Part shown: piece by piece, positions 1-8,515 of the stretch
How positions within the stretch are numbered: the stretch's first letter is position 1
Layout of the letters: each line of letters opens with the position of its first letter
Assembly (NCBI GenBank): GCA_965200465.1
Contig: OZ241358.1
Span: 3,348,001-3,412,000 of the forward strand
Reading direction: 5' to 3'
From: Azophilus sp965200465
GTDB lineage: Bacteria; Pseudomonadota; Gammaproteobacteria; Pseudomonadales; Azotimanducaceae
Length of the DNA stretch: 64,000 nt
Made by a program: the position numbers and the translations under genes
The notes under the pieces: model-generated
Told to the model about the DNA's origin: nothing
What the model saw: the letters and a program-made list of their open reading frames with translations, nothing else
Databases searched by the model: none

Positions 1-1017
1 CCCTTGGGCCGAAGACAGACCGCCGGGATGCAGGCGGCCGGCGTCGGCGAAATTGCCGACGCCTGGATCCAGCCCTTGCGCCGCCGCCTCCCATTCAAAT
101 TCGGTCGGCAGGCGGCAGCCGGCCCAGCGGGCGTAGGCGTCGGCCTCGAAGCCGTTGACGTGGACCACTGGATCAGACAGCGCCAACGGCTGCTCGCCGC
201 CCAGCCGATACTCGAACCAAAGCCCGTCCTGCTCGCGCCAATACAGCGGTTTGCACCAGCGGTTCGCGCAGGCTGCGTCCCAACCGTCCGCCAGCCACCA
301 CGCCGGATTGCGGTAGCCGCCATCCCTCATGAACGCCAGGTATTCCCCGTTGGCGACCAGCCGGTCGGCAAGGGCGAAGGGCGCCAGCCAAGCCCGGTGC
401 CGGGGCAGTTCGTTGTCGAAGCAAAAGGCGTGGCCGGTGGCGCCGATGCGCACGTCGCCGCCTTCATGCTCCGTAAAGGCGAGGGGGCGGGCGGTGGCGG
501 CGGTGGCGTCCAGCCCATGCCGATAGGCGGGCTTCAACGGGTTGAGGCCCAAGTTGCACTTGAGGTCCGTCAGGATGAGCTCCTGATGCTGTTGCTCATG
601 CTGCAGGCCAAGCTCGATGCGGCGGCGAATTTCCGCATCGTCCCGCTCCAGCAAGGCCGCCATGGCGCTGTCCACCGTGGCGCGGTAGTCCTTTACTTCG
701 CTGACGGTGGGGCGCGAAAGACGGCCTCGGCGGGGCCGCGGAAAGGGTTCGCCAACGCCGTTGTAGTAGGAGTTGAACAGCATCTCGTAGCGCTCGTCCA
801 CGGGACGATGGGAATCCAGGAACTCGACCAGCAGGAAAGTCTCGAAAAACCAAGTGGTGTGCGCCAAGTGCCACTTGGGAGGGCTGGCGTCGTCCATCGG
901 CTGCACGCCGTAGTCCTCTATGCAGAGCGGCTGGCAAAGGGCCTCGGAACAGGCTCGAACAACGGCGTAGCGTTCCGCCAAGCCGGGCTCGGGGCCATCT
1001 TTCGGGGTAGCGGACAT
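1..1017 (-). CDS. egtB: Ergothioneine biosynthesis protein EgtB, 3' end cut by window edge
   Basis: Reverse-strand frame open for 339 codons from an ATG at 1017 to base 1 with no stop, so the C-terminus lies outside. Residues about 15-150 form a DinB-like four-helix domain with the metal ligands of the family: a His in WHLAHTTWFFETF (about residue 53) and the pair in LQHEQQHQE (His140, His144). From about residue 190 a formylglycine-generating-enzyme-like fold follows (GYRNPAWW, VHVNGFEADAYARWAGCRLP). EgtB is a non-heme iron sulfoxide synthase that joins gamma-glutamylcysteine or cysteine to hercynine. Family members are usually about 420-450 residues, so roughly a quarter is missing. It lies 48 bases after sco1 on the same strand and may be cotranscribed with the oxidase-assembly genes. 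EgtD is not visible. Confidence 0.9.
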   Translation of the reverse strand, partial: MSATPKDGPEPGLAERYAVVRACSEALCQPLCIEDYGVQPMDDASPPKWHLAHTTWFFETFLLVEFLDSHRPVDERYEMLFNSYYNGVGEPFPRPRRGRLSRPTVSEVKDYRATVDSAMAALLERDDAEIRRRIELGLQHEQQHQELILTDLKCNLGLNPLKPAYRHGLDATAATARPLAFTEHEGGDVRIGATGHAFCFDNELPRHRAWLAPFALADRLVANGEYLAFMRDGGYRNPAWWLADGWDAACANRWCKPLYWREQDGLWFEYRLGGEQPLALSDPVVHVNGFEADAYARWAGCRLPTEFEWEAAAQGLDPGVGNFADAGRLHPGGLSSAQG

Positions 1018-1065
1018 GACGGCGTTTGCAACCTTGCTGGCGCAGCGCAGTTCGCACCGCCGCCG

Positions 1066-1689
1066 CTAGGCGACGAGCCTGCGAAACGCCCGCACCAGCG
1101 CCTCGGCCTTGCGCGGCCTTTTGATGAAGCCCCGGTAGCGGCCTTCGGGGTCGATCAGCACAATGTGGCTGGAGTGCTCCACCGTCAGCCCTCCTTGGCC
1201 ATCCGGCATCTTGGCGAAGGCGACATCAACGTCCCGGGCGATTTTTTGTATTTCCGAACGGGCGCCGCGCAACCCCAGGAAACGGCTGGAAAAACGCCCT
1301 AGGAAGGCGGCTATGCTGGCGGCGTCATCCCGCTCTGGGTCAACGCTGATGAACAGGCCGCGGAAGGCTTCCCCCTTCGGCAGCGCCCGAATTTGCTCCT
1401 CCGCCTCGGCCATCAGGGCCACCGTGGTTGGGCAGATGTGCGGGCAGTTGGTGAAGCCGAAGAACAAATAGGTCCAATGGCCGGCCAAGTCCCGCACCCG
1501 AAACTGACCGCCCCTATGGGTTTCAAGCTGAAAGGCCGCCACCGCCGCTGGTTCCGGCAGCAGCACAACGCCGTCCGCCGGCACGGCCGCCACGGCGTCC
1601 CGACGGCTTTGGCCGGCATGCAGCAACAGGCCGCCGGCAAGCGCCGCGACCATAAGCAACCCCAAGCAAAGCTGCCAGCGACGAATCAT
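1066..1689 (-). CDS. sco1: SCO1/SenC family copper chaperone for cytochrome oxidase
   Basis: About 207 residues with an N-terminal membrane anchor (residues about 6-22) and a thioredoxin-like fold in the periplasm. The copper site is visible as TNCPHICPT (Cys82 and Cys86 from the ATG start) and the distal His in TVEHSSHIVL (about residue 172). SCO proteins deliver or reduce copper for the CuA centre of cytochrome c oxidase. The gene follows ctaB by 22 bases on the same strand, the order seen in Pseudomonas (ctaA-ctaB-sco). An in-frame TTG two codons upstream (1695) is an alternative start; the ATG at 1689 was preferred. Confidence 0.93.
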   Translation of the reverse strand: MIRRWQLCLGLLMVAALAGGLLLHAGQSRRDAVAAVPADGVVLLPEPAAVAAFQLETHRGGQFRVRDLAGHWTYLFFGFTNCPHICPTTVALMAEAEEQIRALPKGEAFRGLFISVDPERDDAASIAAFLGRFSSRFLGLRGARSEIQKIARDVDVAFAKMPDGQGGLTVEHSSHIVLIDPEGRYRGFIKRPRKAEALVRAFRRLVA

Positions 1690-1711
1690 GGGCAAACGCT
1701 GGGGCGGCCCC

Positions 1712-2605
1712 TCACACCTCCAAGCGCCAGTAGTGATCGATCAGCAAAACCAGAAAAAGCGCCATCAGGTAAAGGATGGAGAAGCGGAACGTGCGCATGG
1801 GCGCCTTCGGGTCCCGGGCGGCGAGCAACACCGAAGCCCAATAGAGAAACCCGGCGCCAAGCGTGAGGGCGCCGGCCAAATAGACCCAGCCGCTCATGCC
1901 GATGACCACCGGCAGCAAGCTGGCGCCGATCAGGATGAGGGTGTAGAAGAAGATGTGGCGGCGGGTGTGGCGGTCCCCGTGGGTCACCGGCAGCATGGGA
2001 ATGTTGACCGCTGCGTATTCCGCCTTGCGCTCCAGCGCCAGCGCCCAGAAATGCGGCGGCGTCCAAGCGAAGATGATGAGCACCAGGATCAATGCCCCCG
2101 GCTCCACGGTGCCGGTGACCGCCGCCCAGCCGAACAGCGGCGGGGCGGCGCCGAACAGCCCGCCGATGACGATGTTCTGCGGCGTCGCCCGCTTCAGGAA
2201 AAGCGTGTAGATCAGGCCGTAGCCCACCCAGGAGGCTAGGTTGAGCCAAGCCGTAAGCGGGTTGACGAAGACCAGCAGCAGCACCATGCCGGCAACGCCC
2301 AAGGCGGCGGAGAAGGCCAGCCCCGGCGCCGCCGCGATGCGCCCTGACGCCACCGGCCGGTTGGCCGTGCGGGCCATGCGCATGTCGATCTCGGCGTCCG
2401 CAATGTGGTTGACCACCGCCGCCGAGGCCGCCACCAAGGCGATGCCCATGGTGCCGAACAGCAGAATGTCCGCCGGCACCATGCCCGGCGTGGCCAAGAA
2501 CATGCCCACCAAGGCGCACAGCAGCATCAGCGCCACCACCCGCGGCTTGCACATTTCCAAATAGTCGCGCCAAGTCGCCTGGGCGGCTTGCGAAAGTTCA
2601 CTCAC
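1712..2605 (-). CDS. ctaB: Protoheme IX farnesyltransferase (heme O synthase)
   Basis: UbiA-type polyprenyltransferase of 297 residues that farnesylates heme b to heme O. The first Asp-rich site reads NHIADAEID followed by RTANRPVASGR, and the second conserved block is LFLKRATPQNIVIGG. Multiple hydrophobic helices span the sequence. The start is taken as GTG at 2605 (VSELSQAAQ), which overlaps the end of ctaA by 8 bases; the frame is open upstream to 2770 but that part lies inside ctaA and looks non-coding in this frame. Product passes to CtaA for oxidation to heme A. Confidence 0.93.
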   Translation of the reverse strand: MSELSQAAQATWRDYLEMCKPRVVALMLLCALVGMFLATPGMVPADILLFGTMGIALVAASAAVVNHIADAEIDMRMARTANRPVASGRIAAAPGLAFSAALGVAGMVLLLVFVNPLTAWLNLASWVGYGLIYTLFLKRATPQNIVIGGLFGAAPPLFGWAAVTGTVEPGALILVLIIFAWTPPHFWALALERKAEYAAVNIPMLPVTHGDRHTRRHIFFYTLILIGASLLPVVIGMSGWVYLAGALTLGAGFLYWASVLLAARDPKAPMRTFRFSILYLMALFLVLLIDHYWRLEV

Positions 2606-3590
2606 CTGTTTTTTCCCTATGTGCGCAATGCATGACCGTAACCAAAGCAAGCAACAGCAGAGCGCCGCCGGCGTTGTGCGCCGTCGCCACCCAAAGCGGC
2701 AGCGCCAAAAGCACGTTGAGAACGCCCAAGGCAAGCTGCACGGCCAACAGCCCCAGCACCCAAGGCGCAAGGGGATTCCCCACCGTCGCCAAGCGCCATC
2801 CTAAAACACCCACGGCCGCAAGCACGGCCAAGGCGCCGAGACGGTGTGCGAACTGTATGGCGATGCGGGCCTCGCTGTCCAGCATTCCACCCAAATAATT
2901 GGGTCCAACGGCCTGAAAAACGTTCATGCCCTGCCGAAAGTCCATCACCGGCAGCCATTCGCCGTGGCAGGTGGGGAAGTCCGGACAGGCCAGCGCAGCG
3001 TAGTTGGACGTGACCCAGCCGCCCAAAGCCACCTGCGCCGCCATCACCAGCAAGGCGATTGTGGTCGGTCGCCGCAGCCGCGCCGGGACGAAGCAAACCG
3101 GAACGGCCTGCAGGCGCAGCGCCAGCCACCACAGCAGGGCCAAGGTGGCGAAGCCGCCGAGCAGGTGCGCCGTGACCACCTGCGGCCACAGCTTCAGCGT
3201 GACCGTCCAAGCGCCGAACGCTCCCTGCAGCAGCACCAAGGCCAGCAACGCCAGGGGCAAGGCCCTAGGGACGGCGCCCTTGGCCCGAACCGCCACCACC
3301 GCCAACCCCAAGATCAGCGCCCCCAGGGCGGTGGCGAAGTAGCGATGCACCATTTCGATCCAAGCCTTGCCCACATCCACTGGCGCGTCGGGATACAGGG
3401 CCTCGGCGGCCTGCAACTCCGCCGGGGTTTGCGGCGCGCCAAGGTTGCCGTAGCAGCCCGGCCAGTCTGGGCAGCCCAAGCCGGCGTCCGTCAAACGGGT
3501 GAAGGCACCGAGGACGACCACCAGCAGCGTCAAGCCGACGCCGGCCAAGGTCAGCCGGCGCATGGGCTTCAATGCAGCCGGTTCAGCCAA
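2598..3590 (-). CDS. ctaA: Heme A synthase (COX15/CtaA)
   Basis: 330-residue, eight-helix membrane protein that oxidises the C8 methyl of heme O to give heme A. The duplicated four-helix halves are visible: the first with TRLTDAGLGCPDWPGCYG and EMVHRYFA, the second with TSNYAALACPDFPTCHGEW and QFAHRLGAL, including His ligands and the Cys pairs of the extracytoplasmic loops. Start is ambiguous: TTG at 3590 has an AAGG nine bases before it, whereas ATG at 3563 gives MRRLTLAGVG and fits the usual family N-terminus. Translation is probably coupled to ctaB through an 8-base overlap. No cytochrome oxidase structural genes lie in the window. Confidence 0.93.
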   Translation of the reverse strand: MAEPAALKPMRRLTLAGVGLTLLVVVLGAFTRLTDAGLGCPDWPGCYGNLGAPQTPAELQAAEALYPDAPVDVGKAWIEMVHRYFATALGALILGLAVVAVRAKGAVPRALPLALLALVLLQGAFGAWTVTLKLWPQVVTAHLLGGFATLALLWWLALRLQAVPVCFVPARLRRPTTIALLVMAAQVALGGWVTSNYAALACPDFPTCHGEWLPVMDFRQGMNVFQAVGPNYLGGMLDSEARIAIQFAHRLGALAVLAAVGVLGWRLATVGNPLAPWVLGLLAVQLALGVLNVLLALPLWVATAHNAGGALLLLALVTVMHCAHREKTGE

Positions 3591-3747
3591 GACGCAGCGC
3601 CTTCATTTACGCAAAGACCTCAAGACCAATTTCCAACCGCCAAGCCCGCCCAAGCCAAGCAACGGGCGCGTCTGGCCAAAACCATTCGCTCGGCACCGAC
3701 CGGTTGCCGCCATTTGCAGCGTCTCCACGCACAGCCGCCGCTGGCCT

Positions 3748-4299
3748 TCAGCCGTCAGGGCGCACCCCCAACAACTTCTGCAAGTCCTCCGCGACCGCTG
3801 CCGCTCCTGCCGTCAGCCCGTAGCGCAGAATGACGTTGCCGGCCGGGTCCACAAGGTAAACGCCGTCGGTGAGCGTCGCCTCGCCAGCGCTTCTGAAGCG
3901 CTGGTGCGCAGTGCCCACTGCATTGGTCGGCAAGGCCCCGGACCCAGTGATGACCAAGGCCAACCGGGTCCTGGCGGCATTATCCGCAAGCAGTTCGCGC
4001 ACTTGCGCGAGCCCATCCAACGCCCGCCAACAGGGAGCGGCGCAGTCACTCGCCACCACCCAAACCCACCAGTAGGCGCTGCCGTCAACGGGCCGGCCGG
4101 CGGCGTCGGTCAGGCCCAGTTCTCCAGCCAGCACGGGTGGTTCAACAAACTCGCCCAAATTGGTGGTGTCCCGCAGCCCTTCCTGCTGGGCTAGGTAAAT
4201 TAGGCTGTAGGCGCCAAACAACACCATTAGGGGCAAGGCCACGATCATGATGATCACCTGGGTGCGGTTCTGTTTGACGATTTCCTGATTGGCCATCAT
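3748..4299 (-). CDS. Sco-like thioredoxin-fold cytochrome oxidase assembly protein (Pseudomonas PA0111-like)
   Basis: 183 residues: a short cytoplasmic N-terminus, one membrane helix at about residues 15-37, then a periplasmic domain. The block ASDCAAPCWRALDG holds a CxxxC pair in the position of a Sco copper site, but no clear distal HSS motif is present. In Pseudomonas a protein of this kind sits between SURF1 and ctaA, which supports a role in oxidase assembly; here it lies 157 bases before ctaA and SURF1 is missing from the neighbourhood, replaced by aroE. Function is inferred from context and fold only. Two adjacent ATGs (4299, 4296) could serve as start. Confidence 0.7.
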   Translation of the reverse strand: MMANQEIVKQNRTQVIIMIVALPLMVLFGAYSLIYLAQQEGLRDTTNLGEFVEPPVLAGELGLTDAAGRPVDGSAYWWVWVVASDCAAPCWRALDGLAQVRELLADNAARTRLALVITGSGALPTNAVGTAHQRFRSAGEATLTDGVYLVDPAGNVILRYGLTAGAAAVAEDLQKLLGVRPDG

Positions 4300-4374
4300 T
4301 GGGCGCCGTCAGCCAGGAAAACCTTTGCGACGGTAGGCCGCGGACGCCGAGCCTGCTTCATGCCGGCAGAACCG

Positions 4375-5184
4375 CTAAGCGGCCGGATTCGGCCTCAAGG
4401 CCCGCAGCACCGCACGGGCATCCGGGCGGCGGGCGCGCCAAATGGCAAAGGCCGCGGCGGCCTGCTCCACCAACATGCCGAGGCCATCCGACACCCAAGC
4501 CGCCCCGGCTTGCTGCGCCCAACGGCAAAAAGGCGTATGGCCATCCCGGCTGTACAGCAAGTCATAGCAGGCCGCGCCTTGCGCCAGCCTTGGTTCGACA
4601 AGCCCGCCCTTGCCCTCCAAGCCGGCGGATGCGCCATTGACGATGATGTCAAAGCCCCCCTTGATGTTCTCGAGCGATGAAGCCTCCACCCGATCTTGAT
4701 GCCGCGCCGCCAATGCCCTAGCCTTGCTCGCCGTGCGGTTGGCGATGTGGATGCGGTCCGCGCCGGCCCCAACCAAGGCGTCCAGAATGCCGGCAACCGC
4801 ACCGCCGGCGCCGATCACCAAGAGCTTGCGCCCGGCGACCTCCTGGCTTTGCGCTTGCAGGTCCCGCAGCAAGCCCAAGCCATCAGTATTGAAGCCCACC
4901 GTTGCGCCGTTGTTCAAGCCGATGGTGTTGACTGCGCCGCAACGGTCCGCGGCGGGGTCTGCAACGCTAACCCAACGGTGCGCCTGCGCTTTGAACGGCA
5001 GGGTGACGTTGAGGCCCTTGCCGCCGGACTTAAAGAAGCCCGTCGCCGTCGCGGCGAAGCTGTCCTTGGGCGCGAACAGCTTGTCGTAGCGCAGCCGCTC
5101 CCCTGTTTGCCGGGCGAAGGCGCGGTGAATTTCCGGCGACAGCGAATGCGCAATGGGGTTGCCGACCACGGCGTAGCGGTCCAT
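4375..5184 (-). CDS. aroE: Shikimate 5-dehydrogenase
   Basis: 269 residues from ATG 5184, the normal AroE length. It reduces 3-dehydroshikimate with NADPH in chorismate synthesis. Substrate-binding SLSPEIHRAF near the N-terminus, catalytic Lys in NVTLPFKAQA, Asp in GFNTDGLGLL, and the nucleotide-binding glycine loop VIGAGGAVAGIL are all visible. The reading frame stays open to 5652, but the extra residues are antisense-like sequence inside tsaC and are excluded. Its start codon shares one base with the tsaC stop (TGATG), so the pair is likely translated in a coupled way. Pseudomonas has tsaC and aroE close together in the same oriC flank. Confidence 0.95.
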   Translation of the reverse strand: MDRYAVVGNPIAHSLSPEIHRAFARQTGERLRYDKLFAPKDSFAATATGFFKSGGKGLNVTLPFKAQAHRWVSVADPAADRCGAVNTIGLNNGATVGFNTDGLGLLRDLQAQSQEVAGRKLLVIGAGGAVAGILDALVGAGADRIHIANRTASKARALAARHQDRVEASSLENIKGGFDIIVNGASAGLEGKGGLVEPRLAQGAACYDLLYSRDGHTPFCRWAQQAGAAWVSDGLGMLVEQAAAAFAIWRARRPDARAVLRALRPNPAA

Positions 5185-5747
5185 CAACGCAAAACGTCCC
5201 CCGCCAAGGTGCGCAACTGGCTGGGGCCTTGCCGCCCTTGGGTGCGGCCGGGCAGCAGATAGTCGATTCGGCCTTGAAACCAAAGGCGCACCCGCAGCAC
5301 ATCGGCGGTTGCCGGGTGGCCGCTCGGATTGGCGGAGGTGGAAACCAAGGGGCCGCCAAAGCCGGCGCAGAGGCGCCTTGCTTGCGCATGGCCCGGCACC
5401 CGCGCCGCAACGCCGCCGCCTGAGCCGACAATCCACGCGGGAAAGCGGCGATTGGGAAGAATCCAGGACACCGCTCCAGGCCAAGAGGCTTCGACCATGC
5501 GTCGGTCCGCAACGGGCAGGAATTGCAACTCCTGGGCAAAGCAGTCGGCGCTGGCACCGATGACGATCAGGCCCTTCTTTGGGCTGCGCCCCTTGAGCGC
5601 CAAAATGCGGCCAACGGCGTTTCGGTCGAAGGGGTTGCAGGCAAGGCCCCAAACGCCCTCCGTGGCGTGCGCCACCACTCCGCCGCGGCGCAGATGGCGC
5701 ACGGCTCGGCGCACCTGGAAGCCGTCCATGTCGGGTCGGTTTTCCAT
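5184..5747 (-). CDS. tsaC: Threonylcarbamoyl-AMP synthase TsaC (YrdC/Sua5 family)
   Basis: About 187 residues of a YrdC domain, which makes threonylcarbamoyl-AMP from threonine, bicarbonate and ATP for the t6A37 modification of tRNAs. Visible signatures are AHATEGVWGLACNPFD near the N-terminus, LKGRSPKKGLIVIG (nucleotide-binding Lys/Arg) and VSTSANPSGHPA. The domain is the short bacterial TsaC form without the Sua5 C-terminal extension. Start taken as ATG 5747 (MENRPDMDG); ATG 5729 and an upstream TTG 5798 are possible. The stop overlaps the aroE start by one base. Confidence 0.92.
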   Translation of the reverse strand: MENRPDMDGFQVRRAVRHLRRGGVVAHATEGVWGLACNPFDRNAVGRILALKGRSPKKGLIVIGASADCFAQELQFLPVADRRMVEASWPGAVSWILPNRRFPAWIVGSGGGVAARVPGHAQARRLCAGFGGPLVSTSANPSGHPATADVLRVRLWFQGRIDYLLPGRTQGRQGPSQLRTLAGDVLR

Positions 5748-5876
5748 CACGGACGGCTTTTCGACGCCGGCGTTTGCAAGGGGAAAGCTACTGCGCAAGA
5801 TGAATTGGCCTCGGGTCTGGAGATTGCGGGGCAGCGGCGGATGGTCGAAAACCCTGCTGCTTGGGAGTGGTTGGCG

Positions 5877-6383
5877 CTAGTCGGCCGCTTCCATGCCGGA
5901 CTGCACCCGCTCATTTTGCGCCTGCACCTTCTTGCGGTTTGCTTCGCGGTCGGCCTCAATGGCCGCCTTCAGGTCTGAGTCCCCAAGGGCAAGCATCTGC
6001 GCCGCCAAGTAGGCGGCGTTTCTTGCGCCGGCGCCGCCAACGGCAACGGTGGCCACCGGAATGCCGCCCGGCATCTGCACCGTGGCCAGCAGTGCGTCCA
6101 AGCCCTGCAGCGGCCCGCTGTCGATGGGCACCCCGATAACGGGCCGCACCGTGTGCGCGGCCACTGCGCCGGCCAAGTGGGCGGCCATGCCGGCGCCGCA
6201 GATGAAGACGGCGCAGCCACGCGCCGCAGCATCCGCCACATAGTCCGCGGTGGCGGCCGGCGTGCGATGCGCGGAAGTCACCCGCACTTCAAAACGCACG
6301 CCTAGGCGGTCCAGCACTTCCGTGCATTTCCGCATGACGGGCCAGTCCGACTCCGACCCCATCAGCACGGCGACGAAACTCAT
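5877..6383 (-). CDS. purE: N5-carboxyaminoimidazole ribonucleotide mutase PurE
   Basis: 168 residues, the typical length of class I PurE, converting N5-CAIR to CAIR in purine synthesis. The N-terminal MGSESDWPVM loop, TSAHRTPA with the catalytic His, and the GVPIDSGPLQGLDAL / QMPGGIPVATVAVGG blocks are all present. PurK, usually adjacent, is not seen on either side. The stop lies about 130 bases before the tsaC start and the start only 14 bases after the dprA stop on the same strand, so it may be read from the dprA transcript. Confidence 0.95.
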   Translation of the reverse strand: MSFVAVLMGSESDWPVMRKCTEVLDRLGVRFEVRVTSAHRTPAATADYVADAAARGCAVFICGAGMAAHLAGAVAAHTVRPVIGVPIDSGPLQGLDALLATVQMPGGIPVATVAVGGAGARNAAYLAAQMLALGDSDLKAAIEADREANRKKVQAQNERVQSGMEAAD

Positions 6384-6397
6384 CTCAAAGATCCATT

Positions 6398-7453
6398 TCA
6401 GCGATATGCGCGAATATACCCGTCGGGAGTCAACTCCACAAACCCAAGCAGCTCCAGTTGCACCAAATCGCCAGTTGCCGTCTCCGCCGGGACGCCTGCG
6501 GAGACGGCGATCTCATCCACCGCCGCGGGAACGGCCGACACCGCGTCAAACACGGGCGCCAAGCGCTCCGGCGGCGCTTCCGGGGCCTCCTTGGGCTGGA
6601 CCGCATAGCCCATGCTGGCGAGCACGTCCTCAACGCTTTCCACCAATTCCGCGCCCTGGCGAATCAACCAATGGCAGCCGGCGCTCAACGGGCTGCCCAC
6701 CGCGCCGGGCACCGCGAACAGCTCACGGCCCTGCTCGCCGGCCATGCGCGCCGTGATCAGCGAGCCGCTGCGCCGGGAGGCTTCGACGACCACAACCCCT
6801 TGCGCCAAGCCGCTGATGATGCGGTTGCGTTCCGGGAAATGATGCGGCAAGGGCCGGACGTCGGGCATGTACTCGCTCAGGACTGCGCCGCCGGCGGCGA
6901 CGATGCGCTCCGCAAGCGCCCGATGCTCTTGGGGGTAGAGCTGCGCCAACCCGCTGCCCAGCACGGCCCAGGCGCCGGGGGCGCCGCTGGCCAATGCGCC
7001 CCGGTGGGCGGCGCCGTCGATCCCCCGAGCCAGCCCGGATATGACGCAGCCTCCCGCCTCCGCCAGCTTGCGCCCAAAGGACTCCGCCAGCCGCAAGCCG
7101 AGGCGAGTGCCGCGCCTTGAGCCGACCACGGCAACGCTGGGGCCTTGCGGCGGCGTCAACTCCCCAATGTAGTAAAGCGCAATGGGCGGGTCGGGAATAT
7201 GGCGAAGCAACGGCGGATAGCAGGCATCCAGCTGCGTGGCCACCTTGTAGCCTTGCGCTTCGAGTTCCGCCAAGGGCCAAGCCGGGGCGCTTCCGTAGCG
7301 GGCGAACGCTTGCTGGGCGCTGCCGGTCTCCGCCAGCCACTGACGCACTCGCCGCCGAGGCGCTTGCTGGCTAAGGTATAAGAGCGCTTCGGCGTCCGAC
7401 ACCGCATCCATCAGTGGCCTTGGTGCTTGCCCAGCAGAGCGAAGAGTCGTCAT
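6398..7453 (-). CDS. dprA: DNA-processing protein DprA
   Basis: 351 residues. DprA loads RecA on incoming single-stranded DNA during transformation. The Rossmann-like core is seen in VAVVGSRRGTRLGLRL, SGLARGIDGAAHRGAL, LGSGLAQLYPQEHRAL and HHFPERNRIISGL, and a winged-helix-like DML1 domain closes the C-terminus (about residues 290-351). The N-terminus (LYLSQQAPRRRVRQWL) fits the SAM-like domain of proteobacterial DprA. It heads the minus-strand run dprA-purE-tsaC-aroE, the order seen near oriC in Pseudomonas, where a LysM gene separates dprA from def; that gene is absent here. Confidence 0.94.
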   Translation of the reverse strand: MTTLRSAGQAPRPLMDAVSDAEALLYLSQQAPRRRVRQWLAETGSAQQAFARYGSAPAWPLAELEAQGYKVATQLDACYPPLLRHIPDPPIALYYIGELTPPQGPSVAVVGSRRGTRLGLRLAESFGRKLAEAGGCVISGLARGIDGAAHRGALASGAPGAWAVLGSGLAQLYPQEHRALAERIVAAGGAVLSEYMPDVRPLPHHFPERNRIISGLAQGVVVVEASRRSGSLITARMAGEQGRELFAVPGAVGSPLSAGCHWLIRQGAELVESVEDVLASMGYAVQPKEAPEAPPERLAPVFDAVSAVPAAVDEIAVSAGVPAETATGDLVQLELLGFVELTPDGYIRAYR

Positions 7454-7887
7454 GGGGCGGCATTTTAGGGCGTCTCCCAGCCTTCACTAGGCGTTTTCGC
7501 CCAGCCCTCATGTAAGCCAAACCCTACGGCGCCCTTTGCGGGAGCGTCCCCAAACCAAAGACGCCTTTGATATGTATATCCTAAAATATCTACATGCCAA
7601 AGCCATCGCCAATTGGGGCCTGCAAGAGCCATATTGGACCTAGATCTGGGCGCATGGACGGTGATTCCGTCAATTTCGGGCTTCCCAATGCAAGCTGGGA
7701 GGCCATTTCGTAGATACGTTAGTATATATAGTCTTGATTGCAACTGCGCACTAAAATGGTGCAGAGATCGATTCGGGCCGCCATCGAGCGCACCTTGCCA
7801 TGCAATGCCCAGCGCCCGGATTCATCGATGCGCCGCCATAATCGAGCGCCAAGCCGCTATACTTGCGCCATTGAGGCTGACAATTCC
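7454..7887. other. AT-rich divergent intergenic stretch between dprA and def
   Basis: 434 bases without a convincing gene. The middle (about 7561-7740) is only about 42 % GC by direct count, well below its surroundings, with runs such as TATGTATATCC and AGTATATATAG. Reading frames across it on both strands show no recognisable protein. A TATACT hexamer at 7858-7863 lies 25 bases before def and may be its -10 element, but no good -35 is paired with it. Pseudomonas carries a LysM-domain gene here, so the stretch could be its remnant; that is inference only. Confidence 0.5.
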
Positions 7888-8391
7888 ATGGCCGTTCTCA
7901 ACATACTCAAATTTCCCGACCCTAGGCTGCGCACTCGGGCGGCGCCCGTGGCGGCGGTGGACGCAGCCATCGACAAGCTGGTTGGCGACCTGTTCGAAAC
8001 CATGTACCAAGCGCCCGGCATCGGCCTCGCCGCCAGCCAAGTGAACGTACACAAGCGGGTCATCGTGATCGACGTCTCAAAGACCCAAGACGATCCCTTG
8101 GTGCTGATCAACCCTCAGTTGGCGCTGTCCGGGGAAATGGTGGAGACCGATGAGGGCTGCCTCTCCGTGCCCGGCTTCTACGAACCGGTCACGCGGCGGG
8201 CGCATGTGCGCGTTGAGGCGCTGGACCGCCAAGGCAAGTCCTTCTCCATGGAGGCCGACGGCTTGCTTGCCGTTTGCATACAGCACGAATGCGACCATCT
8301 GGAGGGCAAGCTGTTCGTGGATTACCTGTCAAACCTGAAGCGGACGCGGATTCAGAAGAGGCTCTTGAAGCCACAGCGCAACGGCGCCTAA
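7888..8391 (+). CDS. def: Peptide deformylase
   Basis: 167 residues from ATG 7888, standard for type I deformylase, which removes the formyl group from nascent N-termini. All three metal/active-site motifs are present: GIGLAASQ, EGCLSVP and the HExxH-type QHECDHLEG. The frame is open further upstream (to 7738) but that part is AT-rich intergenic sequence and the family start MAVLNILKFPDPRL fits the ATG chosen. fmt follows after 124 bases, pairing the enzymes that add and remove formyl groups at initiation. Confidence 0.97.
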   Translation: MAVLNILKFPDPRLRTRAAPVAAVDAAIDKLVGDLFETMYQAPGIGLAASQVNVHKRVIVIDVSKTQDDPLVLINPQLALSGEMVETDEGCLSVPGFYEPVTRRAHVRVEALDRQGKSFSMEADGLLAVCIQHECDHLEGKLFVDYLSNLKRTRIQKRLLKPQRNGA

Positions 8392-8515
8392 CCCGGATGC
8401 TGCGCCCAATGCGCCCTCGGGCCTTTGCTCAAGCCGCCTTGCGGCGACGGATGGCGGCCGGCCAACCGCCAGCGCCGTTCGCGGCGGCGCGCGGCAAGCG
8501 CTGCTGAATGCTGAA

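Noticed and set aside
4..1302. Long plus-strand open frame of 432 codons
   Set aside because: It is antisense to egtB and sco1, whose reverse-strand products match known families; the plus-strand translation is Arg/Gly/Gln-rich without recognisable domains.
5185..5652. N-terminal extension of the aroE frame
   Set aside because: The frame is open but lies within tsaC on the same strand; family length and the MDRYAVVGNP start place AroE at 5184.
7465..7743. 92-codon minus-strand frame in the dprA-def gap
   Set aside because: No ribosome-binding site, no recognisable family and atypical composition; treated as non-coding.
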